Source: Altererythrobacter sp. (GTDB lineage: Bacteria; Pseudomonadota; Alphaproteobacteria; Sphingomonadales; Sphingomonadaceae). Taken from it: a DNA stretch of 5,692 nucleotides. The position numbers and the translations under genes are program-made. Shown in pieces: positions 1 to 5,668 of the stretch. The DNA is taken from assembly GCA_023299945.1 (NCBI GenBank), contig JALZVZ010000213.1:1-5692 (forward strand), in the 5' to 3' direction. The notes beneath the pieces were generated by a model. It was not told the DNA's origin. It made no database searches and saw nothing but the letters and a program-made list of their open reading frames with translations. Within the stretch, counting starts at the first letter, position 1. The number at the start of each line of letters is the position of its first letter.

Positions 1-432
1 TCCCTGATCAAACCGCCGCGCTCGCGCCTTGGCCCTGTGACAGCGAAAGAGCGCGCGATCATCCAATCGATCAGCCCTGTCGAGGGTAAGTATGACGAAG
101 CAATCGACCGTGAAAGCGCCGAAGAAGTGCTCGCAGGAAAAGCCGCCGATGCGGCGGAAACTGCCGTAGAAGTTGAAGAAAAAGGCGAGGAAGAAGTCCG
201 TAAGCGCCCCCGCAAAACCAAAAGCATGTGGGAAAAGGCAATGGGCCGCGGCATGAAAGTGGCCGCCGGTTCTGCCGCTGGCATGGCCGCTGCCGCAGTG
301 CTGGGCAAGAAAAGCCGCGCCAATCCGATGCGTTCTGCCGCAACCTCTGCAGTCGGTTCCATCGCAACTGATTTGGCTGGGCCTGTGGCTGGGCGGTTTG
401 TGCGTAATCTGATTGGCGGATTGATGCGGTAA
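1..432 (+). CDS. C-terminal part of HerA-like helicase/ATPase (DUF853, YjgR-like), 5' truncated by window
   Basis: The frame is open from base 1 to the TAA at 430-432, giving 143 visible residues. A GTG at 37 could pass for a start, but the reading frame continues upstream and the conserved text begins before it, so this is the tail of a larger gene. The segment SRLGPVTAKERAII, followed by SPVEGKYDEAIDRESAEEVL, matches what I recall of the end of DUF853 proteins (E. coli YjgR, about 500 residues): RSRxGPLTxxER, then GKYDxxxDRESAxExL. The family has a HerA/FtsK-like P-loop ATPase core, which lies outside the window; its cellular role is poorly known. After the conserved motif come an Ala/Glu-rich stretch, a basic patch (RKRPRKTKS) and a hydrophobic Gly/Ala-rich tail ending in GRFVRNLIGGLMR, comparable to the family's usual R-G-I-L-G-S-L end. 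The lipoprotein gene follows after 8 bp, so the two may be co-transcribed. The family call rests on remembered motifs, without an alignment. Confidence 0.8.
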   Translation, partial: SLIKPPRSRLGPVTAKERAIIQSISPVEGKYDEAIDRESAEEVLAGKAADAAETAVEVEEKGEEEVRKRPRKTKSMWEKAMGRGMKVAAGSAAGMAAAAVLGKKSRANPMRSAATSAVGSIATDLAGPVAGRFVRNLIGGLMR

Positions 433-440
433 ACCAGAAA

Positions 441-1274
441 TTGAGACAGCTTGGCCCCTTTTTCTTTGCAGCAATACTTGCAGGCTGCGCTCAAAATAAT
501 GAGCCGATTGCTACAGCTAATGCTACCATTGAGGAGAGCTTAGCCGCTGAAGCCTTGTCGGGAGCGTATGTGGTTACGCGGGTCAACGGAACAAAAGCAC
601 TCTCGTCATTTGGTCTCAATATCTGGCAAGGTTCATTCGGCGGTGACGATGGCTGCAACAGCTATTTTGGAACTGGCTTTGGCTATCGGGGCACCTATTA
701 TACCGGCGTTGCAGGCAGCACATTGGTCGGCTGCATCGGCTCCGATCGCGAAACAAAGCAAAGACTGGAGCAAGGCAATCTTGTGGCTGGTGTCATGCTA
801 AGCAAGCCGACGGTCGAAAATTTAGGAGAGGGGCGGTACCGGCTTTCTACCGGCTCGAGTGAGATCATTATCAAGAGCGATCGGAGCGTATCGCCCCAAG
901 CTCCAGCCGACCGATCCATTCCATTGCCGGGTACATCGTGGGAAGCGTTTTTGCTCAATGGCAATCGAGCCGCCGTCGCCAAAACACTGGAAAATCAATA
1001 TTTGCGCTTCGCAGATACGACATTCAGCGCGCGTTTTACTTGCCGCTATTTCTCGGGGAAATACACAGCGGATGGTGTGCGCCTCCAATTGAGTGAGGTG
1101 AAGATCGAACAACGCGGTGATTGCGACAGGGCGCAAGATGCAGAGGATGCCGCAATGCTCCAATTGCTGTCAGGTGAGCTTGGTTTCGTCGCCACAGAAA
1201 ACGAAATTGTTCTCGGCTCCCCTAGCGGAACGCTTTCCGGTGACGATGAGCGAGAAGAGTATACAGTGCGCTAA
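441..1274 (+). CDS. Putative lipoprotein with two META/HslJ-like domains
   Basis: This 277-residue protein has a short lipoprotein signal: MRQLG, a hydrophobic run, then the lipobox L13-A14-G15-C16, so it should be lipidated on Cys16 and anchored in the envelope. Residues about 38-146 resemble a META (DUF306/HslJ) domain: a strand ending in VNG, a GDDGCNSYFG motif (C72), then STLVGC (C98) and a helix followed by YRLS. Residues about 163-262 repeat this plan more loosely: GTSWEAFLLNG, FTCRYFSGKY (C201), RGDC (C228) and a helix. Each half therefore has its own cysteine pair, perhaps a disulfide. E. coli HslJ, a META-domain protein, is linked to novobiocin resistance and heat shock; no enzymatic activity can be read here. 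TTG at 441 is the only usual start after the in-frame stop at 405-407 that keeps the signal peptide, and the Shine-Dalgarno is poor. Translation may be coupled to the gene ending 8 bp upstream. The lipoprotein call is firm; the second META domain is less so. Confidence 0.8.
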   Translation: MRQLGPFFFAAILAGCAQNNEPIATANATIEESLAAEALSGAYVVTRVNGTKALSSFGLNIWQGSFGGDDGCNSYFGTGFGYRGTYYTGVAGSTLVGCIGSDRETKQRLEQGNLVAGVMLSKPTVENLGEGRYRLSTGSSEIIIKSDRSVSPQAPADRSIPLPGTSWEAFLLNGNRAAVAKTLENQYLRFADTTFSARFTCRYFSGKYTADGVRLQLSEVKIEQRGDCDRAQDAEDAAMLQLLSGELGFVATENEIVLGSPSGTLSGDDEREEYTVR

Positions 1275-1280
1275 TGCATG

Positions 1281-2417
1281 TTAGCTGGCGATTGTCAGCA
1301 CGTGGCTCTCAAATTTCAGCCGCGCGGGCATTTGGAAATCAAGCAAAGCCTCGCCGCCGCATGAGCGCAGCATGTCCTCGCATGATTTGCGGTCATCGCC
1401 GCTTAGTGTGCCCAAATAATCAAGCCCGCGCTGCAGCATCCAAAGGCTGAACGGCACGGCAATGCGCTGACCGGTCACGCCCTCAACGGTGAAATCGGCC
1501 ATGCCAACCGCGCGCGGAATATCGGTGTCGGGATTGGCGGCAAGCCATTCGCCCAGCATTGCGGCAACCCGCTCAAGATAAGGCACATGCTCGCTCATCA
1601 TGCGCGCCAAGACTGGCAGCAGCGTCTCTGGAATAGCATCGCCGTCCAAAAATTCGCCGGATTGCGGCGCTTTCACATCGACCATACGCCGCACCCATGC
1701 AGCCACATTGGGGGCCAATCGCTCCATAATCTCGCCTGAGGCCGGATCGCGGTAAAGATGCGCATATAATGGTCCGATCAGGCCCAAATCTCCGATCGAT
1801 GGCCGCGTACCGAGCAGGAAGGGGTGAACCGCAAAATGCGCGTTCAGATCAGCGAGCAGGGTTTCATAGCTGGCCTCAATCGCCGGAATCGTGGCGTCGT
1901 TAATCCCGAGCATGGGCACAAAGCCGCGAAACGTAGAGCCGCGCTCCTTGCCAATTTCATATTGCTCTTGCGGCGTACCGTCCGGCAGAGCGGTTTTGCC
2001 AAATTCGCCGTAGACCCATTCCTCATTATAGTTCCAACGATAATGCATCGCAGGGATCACGAGCCATTCATCGCCAAAACATTCCAAGAGTAATGCGGCC
2101 CAGCGTTGGCGCGGACTGCTTGGATAGACGCTTGGTCCGCCAAGTTCCGCCTCCAAATGGTCAATGATGAGCGTTGTGTCCTGCAAGACTGCGCCGTCTT
2201 GGGTTTGGAAAACTGGGATCACTGGCCGCCCGACATTGGGGATGATCACATCGCGGTAGACATCCGGCGTGCTCAAAACTTCTGTGTAATCCACGCCTTT
2301 CCAATCGAGATAAGCGCGCAGCTTTCCGGAATATAGCGAGAGCGGCGCACCATAGAGTGTGGCGGTTTTGGCGGGTGTGGCGGTCAAATTAGGGTGTTCC
2401 TCATGTGGTAGAGACAT
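1281..2417 (-). CDS. Glutathione S-transferase family protein, long form
   Basis: A 378-residue protein from the ATG at 2417; an in-frame TTG at 2432 would add five residues (MRLSL), and neither start has a clear Shine-Dalgarno. Residues about 18-93 form a GST N-terminal thioredoxin fold: TLYGAPLSLYSGKLRAYLDW (strand, active-site loop and first helix), a Pro after Val-Ile at 66-68 in the cis-proline position, and QDTTLIIDHLE at 79-89, where the Asp/Thr pair normally holds the glutamyl part of glutathione. S27, Y29 and S30 are candidate catalytic residues. The helical C-terminal domain follows, with FLLGTRPSIGDLGLIGPLYAHL as the usual 'G-x-x-P-S-x-A-D' helix cap region. Canonical bacterial GSTs have about 200-230 residues, so some 130 extra residues (about 245-378) are unexplained by the core fold. 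It starts 27 bp after the histidine kinase stop and is probably read through from that operon. The substrate is unknown. Confidence 0.82.
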   Translation of the reverse strand: MSLPHEEHPNLTATPAKTATLYGAPLSLYSGKLRAYLDWKGVDYTEVLSTPDVYRDVIIPNVGRPVIPVFQTQDGAVLQDTTLIIDHLEAELGGPSVYPSSPRQRWAALLLECFGDEWLVIPAMHYRWNYNEEWVYGEFGKTALPDGTPQEQYEIGKERGSTFRGFVPMLGINDATIPAIEASYETLLADLNAHFAVHPFLLGTRPSIGDLGLIGPLYAHLYRDPASGEIMERLAPNVAAWVRRMVDVKAPQSGEFLDGDAIPETLLPVLARMMSEHVPYLERVAAMLGEWLAANPDTDIPRAVGMADFTVEGVTGQRIAVPFSLWMLQRGLDYLGTLSGDDRKSCEDMLRSCGGEALLDFQMPARLKFESHVLTIAS

Positions 2418-2444
2418 CAAGCTTAAGCGCAAAAATCATATCTG

Positions 2445-3893
2445 TCAGTCTGTCTGTGTTGCGGGCAATCTGATCTCAGCACGTAGGCCGGTGATTGAGC
2501 CGCCCTCGATGCGATTTGCAAGGCTGAGCATGCCGCCATGTTGCTCCGCGATCGCGCGTGCAAGGGTAAGGCCCAGCCCCGCGCCGCCGGTGGCGCGGTT
2601 ACGCGAGTTTTCGCCGCGCTGAAATGGTTCCAGCATATCGGCGATTGCATCATCAGGGATGCCAGGCCCGTCATCTTCCACCCGAAGGATGATTGCATCG
2701 CCTTCTACTATCAGCGACACTCTTGCCCTCTCGCCGTAACGCACCGCATTGCTGACCAGATTGCGCAGCGCCCGCTTTAGCCAAGTGACCTGCACCGCGT
2801 GGGAAATGCGCTGCGTCAACTCCAGCTCGACCGGATCGCCGAGGTCTTCAAATTCTTCGACCACGCTGGCGGTTAACGCGGCAAGGTCGGTCAGTTCTGC
2901 TTCTAACCCGCTGCGGCCAACGCGCGCCAGGCTGAGAATGTCATCAAGAGTATTGGTAATGTCCTCGATGCTGTCAGCCATCCGTGCGCGCTGCGTATCA
3001 TCAGGCACGCTTTCGATCCGCACGCGCAGAGCGGCAAGCGGCGTTTTGAGGTCATGGCCAATCGCGCCAAGCATCACGTCTTTTTCATCAATCAAGGCGG
3101 CCACCCGCGCCTCCATGGCATTGTGCGCAGCAATGAGGCGGCGCATATCTTGCGGCCCACTTTCTTCAAGGCTAACGGCCTGATCAGGATTGCCAGAGAA
3201 GGCCTCAACACGGCTGGTAAGCGCGGCTAAGGGTCGCGTGATACGCCGCAAGATCAGGGCCAATAGGCCAAGCAAAACGGTAAATAGGACACCTGTTTGG
3301 AAGAGGATTCCTGGCAAAGGGCGCGGGCGATTATCTGGCAGACGAACACGGGCCTGAAGCCAGCGGGCAGATCCATCTTGCTGCACTGACGCCACGATAA
3401 TTTCGTGCTGTGATCTGCGCGGGCGGTCGCTTTCAGACCCGCCAGAGGTAAGGCTGCGCGAAAATACCTGATCATCCTGCTGCGATCTCAGCACGACGTT
3501 TATAGCGGCATTCTGACCCCATTGCGGGTAGGCCGTTACTAGTTTTTCGCGAATTGGTTCTTTGAGCCCATCCACTTGCTTATCGCTCGGCGTGTTTTGG
3601 AGCTTGTCGGCAAAACGAAATTGGAAACGGCGCGAGATTCTGACTTCACGCCTTTCACGCCTTTCACCGCTTCTTTCGTTTCTGCTGGCTCTTCGCTCAG
3701 CACGCTCCGATGATTGCGCGTGAAAACTGCCTATCTCGATCCGGTTGACGATCCGTTCAGCAATACTGTCGAGGCGCCGTTGCTCGGCCGCGCGGTAGAG
3801 CAGACTGGCGGAGATTATTTGCGCGATCAGCAGTGCGATGGCTGCTGCTAGCAGGGTCTGCCCCATTAGGCTCTTGGGCAAAAACCGGGTCAT
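2445..3893 (-). CDS. Membrane sensor histidine kinase, EnvZ-like class
   Basis: A 482-residue two-component sensor in the inner membrane. Transmembrane helices lie at about 12-33 and 196-215, enclosing a periplasmic sensor region of about 160 residues with no fold I recognise. A HAMP linker (about 216-270) leads to the H-box GAIGHDLKTPLAALR with phospho-accepting H280. The catalytic domain shows the N-box LRNLVSNAVRYG (N382), G1 box VEDDGPGIPDD (D407, D408), F-box LEPFQRG and G2 box GGAGLGLTLARAIAEQHGG (436-454), so it looks fully active. The kinase should autophosphorylate H280 and pass phosphate to the regulator encoded just upstream. Its ATG overlaps the regulator's TGA in an ATGA junction, typical of translational coupling of cognate pairs. 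The unusual part is residues 62-94 of the sensor region, almost entirely Arg, Glu and Ser (for example GERRERREVR), partly encoded by a 9-bp tandem repeat. The signal is not known; the EF-hand gene upstream hints at a cation-related cue. Confidence 0.93.
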   Translation of the reverse strand: MTRFLPKSLMGQTLLAAAIALLIAQIISASLLYRAAEQRRLDSIAERIVNRIEIGSFHAQSSERAERRASRNERSGERRERREVRISRRFQFRFADKLQNTPSDKQVDGLKEPIREKLVTAYPQWGQNAAINVVLRSQQDDQVFSRSLTSGGSESDRPRRSQHEIIVASVQQDGSARWLQARVRLPDNRPRPLPGILFQTGVLFTVLLGLLALILRRITRPLAALTSRVEAFSGNPDQAVSLEESGPQDMRRLIAAHNAMEARVAALIDEKDVMLGAIGHDLKTPLAALRVRIESVPDDTQRARMADSIEDITNTLDDILSLARVGRSGLEAELTDLAALTASVVEEFEDLGDPVELELTQRISHAVQVTWLKRALRNLVSNAVRYGERARVSLIVEGDAIILRVEDDGPGIPDDAIADMLEPFQRGENSRNRATGGAGLGLTLARAIAEQHGGMLSLANRIEGGSITGLRAEIRLPATQTD

Positions 3894-4630
3894 TGTGGGG
3901 TCTCAGAATGGGTCCGCGTGACATCTGCGGCAAATTGGTACCCGCCACCGCGAACGGTAAGGATGAATTGCGGGTTACGGCTGTCTGCCTCAATTTTGCG
4001 GCGCAGGCGACTGACTTGATTGTCTACGGCGCGGTCAAACAAATGCGCTGTGCGGCCCTGTACTTTGTCGAGCAAAGAATCGCGGTCCAGCACTTGGCGC
4101 GGGTGTTCCAGGAACGCGCTTAACAAGCGGAACTCTGCGGTTGAAATGGGCACACCTGCACCGTCTGGATTGGTGAGGCGGCGCTTTAAGGGATTAAGTG
4201 TCCAGCCTTCAAAGCTATAATTCATGTCTTGATCGGATGCAGGCGTCTCGCCCGGGCCAGCGCGCCGCATAACTGAGCGGATGCGGGCCACAAGCTCGCG
4301 CGGCTCAAAGGGCTTTACGACATAATCATCTGCGCCCATTTCCAGGCCGACAATCCGATCGGTTGCCTCGCCGCGCGCTGTCAGCAGGATAACGGGGACT
4401 TTGTGGGTTTCGATCAAATGCCGGCTTAGCGACAATCCATCTTCGCCCGGCATCATAATATCGAGCAGGACCAAATCGGCGGACTGGCTGGCCAAAATGC
4501 TGCGTGCCTTTGCAGCGTTTTCAACTTGCGTAACGGCGAACCCCTGACCGGTAAGATACTCGGCCAGAGGTTCACGCAATGTCGCTTCATCGTCGACCAG
4601 CAGAATAGAAGGGGGCGCAGCGTCGGTCAT
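3890..4630 (-). CDS. OmpR/PhoB-family response regulator
   Basis: A 246-residue DNA-binding regulator from the ATG at 4630; a GTG at 4636 (adding Met-Asn) is an alternative and sits closer to the weak GAAAG element at 4642-4646. The receiver domain occupies residues about 8-122: acidic pair D13/D14 in ILLVDDE, phosphorylation site D57 in LVLLDIMMPGEDG, T84 in LLTARGE and K106 in VVKPFEPREL. A short linker leads to a winged helix-turn-helix output domain (about 138-234) with ISTAEFRLLSAFLEHP, the recognition-helix region DRAVDNQVSRLRRKIE, and the wing VRGGGYQF. The recognition-helix region resembles the OmpR group more than PhoB. Phosphorylation by the adjacent kinase should change promoter binding. 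The gene lies 42 bp after the EF-hand stop and overlaps the kinase start by 4 bp, so the three probably form one transcript. Target promoters cannot be read from the protein, but the region upstream of the EF-hand gene is the first place to look for autoregulation. Confidence 0.94.
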   Translation of the reverse strand: MTDAAPPSILLVDDEATLREPLAEYLTGQGFAVTQVENAAKARSILASQSADLVLLDIMMPGEDGLSLSRHLIETHKVPVILLTARGEATDRIVGLEMGADDYVVKPFEPRELVARIRSVMRRAGPGETPASDQDMNYSFEGWTLNPLKRRLTNPDGAGVPISTAEFRLLSAFLEHPRQVLDRDSLLDKVQGRTAHLFDRAVDNQVSRLRRKIEADSRNPQFILTVRGGGYQFAADVTRTHSETPQ

Positions 4631-4672
4631 ATTCACAATGTCTTTCGCTACGCCCTTTTCCAGTGTTTGGTC

Positions 4673-5440
4673 TTAGTTTGTTGGTGCAGGACCGCGACGT
4701 TCACCGCCACGTTTGCCGCCGCGTTCGCCCTTAGATGCGCGGCGCGTTTCCTTGGCGGCCTTGCGTTCTTCCTCGGTAATGGTGCCGGAACCATCTGTGT
4801 CGACCTTGGCAAAACGAGCGGCCACTGCGGCATCAAATTCTTCGCGCGAAACGGCATTGTCACCATTTGTGTCAGCCCGTTTCATCATCGCCATACCGCC
4901 GCTGTGTTTACCACGCATTCCTTTGCCGTCGCCGCGTTTGCCTCCGCGCTTGCCTTTAGCGCCATCACGGCCGCCGCTGCGTTCTTTGGTCATTTCGCGC
5001 CCTGCGTCCATTTCAGCCTGTGAAATGCCGCCGCTGCCGTCGGTGTCCAGCTTGGTAAAGCGTTCCGCTTGGCGGGTCGCACGGCGTTCGCTGCGGTCAC
5101 CTGCACTTGCGCCACGGTGCTCAGATCGTTCAGCTTTGCGAGCGTCGCGGGCTGCGGTTATCTCTGCTTGGCTGAGCTCGCCATTGCCGTTTGTATCGGT
5201 TTTGGCGAAGCGTTCTGCCTTCTTGGCGGCGCGGTCATCAGCATTGAGAATGCCATTTCCGTCTGCATCCATTTTGACAAAGCGTGCATCTGAATGGGCT
5301 TTGCTTTCAACCATGGTGATAATACCGTTGCCATCAGCGTCAGCTTTCATTTTGCCGCCATGGTGGGCTGCAATGCCAGCTGTTGCGCCAGCTAAGGCGA
5401 GGGCTGCGGCCGAAAGGGTAAGGGTCAATTTCTTTTTCAT
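4673..5440 (-). CDS. Secreted EF-hand calcium-binding protein with six loops
   Basis: This 255-residue protein begins with a classical signal peptide (MKKKLTLTLS, then an Ala/Leu-rich core, cleavage somewhere between residues 21 and 25), so it should be exported to the periplasm or beyond. Six 12-residue EF-hand loops are visible at 34-45, 58-69, 82-93, 132-143, 190-201 and 214-225. Five keep Glu in position 12; loop 2 has Asp there. Loop 5 (DTNGDNAVSREE) has Asn in place of the usual Gly at position 6. Four loops share the lead-in RFxKxD (from 53, 77, 127 and 209), pointing to internal duplication. Between loops 4 and 5 is a very basic Gly/Lys/Arg-rich linker (about 151-180), and the C-terminal tail is similar. 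Calcium binding is expected from the family; the function is unknown. The ATG is preceded by GGAG at 8 nt. As first gene ahead of a two-component pair, it may buffer or report periplasmic calcium, or be a target of the regulator. Confidence 0.92.
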   Translation of the reverse strand: MKKKLTLTLSAAALALAGATAGIAAHHGGKMKADADGNGIITMVESKAHSDARFVKMDADGNGILNADDRAAKKAERFAKTDTNGNGELSQAEITAARDARKAERSEHRGASAGDRSERRATRQAERFTKLDTDGSGGISQAEMDAGREMTKERSGGRDGAKGKRGGKRGDGKGMRGKHSGGMAMMKRADTNGDNAVSREEFDAAVAARFAKVDTDGSGTITEEERKAAKETRRASKGERGGKRGGERRGPAPTN

Positions 5441-5448
5441 GTGTTAGG

Positions 5449-5452
5449 CTCC
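5449..5452 (-). promoter_or_regulatory. Ribosome binding site of the EF-hand gene
   Basis: On the - strand GGAG lies 8 nt before the ATG at 5440, in the context TGATGGAGCC. It supports this start and is the clearest Shine-Dalgarno among the four - strand genes, in keeping with it being the first gene of the operon. Confidence 0.7.
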
Positions 5453-5465
5453 ATCAAGCGGGGTT

Positions 5466-5495
5466 GGTATAGGTGAACTGCGGCGACAGTGCCAG
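5466..5495 (-). promoter_or_regulatory. Weak candidate sigma70-type promoter for the EF-hand/two-component operon
   Basis: Read on the - strand, CTGGCA (5490-5495) and TATACC (5466-5471) are separated by 18 bp, each matching four of six consensus bases. Transcription from here would begin about 15-20 nt before the EF-hand start codon, just upstream of its GGAG. The match is weak and alphaproteobacterial promoters are loosely conserved, so this is only a placement guess within the short intergenic region. Confidence 0.2.
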
Positions 5496-5546
5496 TACGA
5501 AGGGGGAGGTTTCGTATGGGAGTGGTTAGCAATGCCACCGCAGTTC
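5475..5546. repeat. Nested inverted repeats in the divergent intergenic region
   Basis: The outer arms are GAACTGCGG (5475-5483) and its exact complement CCGCAGTTC (5538-5546). Inside lie TACGAA (5496-5501) and its complement TTCGTA (5511-5516), separated by nine bases that hold the Shine-Dalgarno of the small + strand ORF. TTCGTAT also occurs twice as a direct repeat, at 5511 and 5544, with start points 33 bp apart. The sequence could be an operator for a regulator acting on both divergent genes, or an RNA hairpin in the small ORF's leader that displays its ribosome binding site in the loop. The repeats are directly visible; both roles are inference. Confidence 0.5.
5501..5509 (+). promoter_or_regulatory. 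Strong Shine-Dalgarno of the small + strand ORF
   Basis: AGGGGGAGG lies 6 nt before the ATG at 5516. It is the purine-richest and best spaced ribosome binding site in the window, and the main reason to take the short ORF behind it seriously. Confidence 0.6.
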
Positions 5547-5668
5547 GTATTGACCGTTATAGGGCCTGTATGTCGCAGGATTATCCCGACATCGCGGAGA
5601 TTTGTCGCGAAGTGTATCAGGATGGCGCCGCCGTTCATCTGACTGAAAAGTTGGGCGCTTTTTTGTGA
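5516..5668 (+). CDS. Hypothetical small protein, 50 residues
   Basis: The ORF runs from ATG at 5516 to TGA at 5666-5668 and encodes 50 residues, starting MGVVSNATAVRIDRYRACMS and ending HLTEKLGAFL. I do not recognise it. It has no signal peptide or membrane segment, two cysteines (18 and 30), and a mixed charged composition that could form short helices around PDIAEICREVY; it looks like a small soluble protein. Support comes from the AGGGGGAGG ribosome binding site at 6 nt and from its divergent position to the EF-hand operon. Third-position GC is only about half, so codon use neither proves nor excludes it. It could be a real small gene, or the start of a longer gene cut short by a mutation. 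Only 24 bases follow in the window, so this cannot be settled here. An antisense frame over the same DNA lacks a ribosome binding site. Confidence 0.5.
   Translation: MGVVSNATAVRIDRYRACMSQDYPDIAEICREVYQDGAAVHLTEKLGAFL

Noticed and set aside
37..432. Stand-alone 131-residue gene starting at GTG 37
   Set aside because: The same frame is open back to base 1 and the conserved SRLGP motif lies before the GTG, so this is the end of a longer gene.
4526..5023. + strand frame of 165 codons spanning the regulator/EF-hand junction
   Set aside because: It runs antisense across two well-supported genes, shows no recognisable domain, and its Ala/Phe-rich text is a by-product of the opposite coding strand.
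4713..5447. Long + strand open frame of 244 codons opposite the EF-hand gene
   Set aside because: It is an antisense shadow with Ser/Pro/Arg-rich low-complexity text created by the GC-rich repeats of the EF-hand gene. The - strand frame has a signal peptide, six clear EF-hand loops and a Shine-Dalgarno.
5444..5638. - strand frame of 64 codons just upstream of the EF-hand gene
   Set aside because: It has no Shine-Dalgarno before its ATG, no recognisable motif, and overlaps the + strand small ORF, which has a much better ribosome binding site. A real leader peptide cannot be fully excluded.
5645..5664. Possible intrinsic terminator (AAAAG ... CTTTTTT) at the end of the small ORF
   Set aside because: The stem would have five or six mostly A-T pairs and the T-run is part of the stem, so it is too weak to call.
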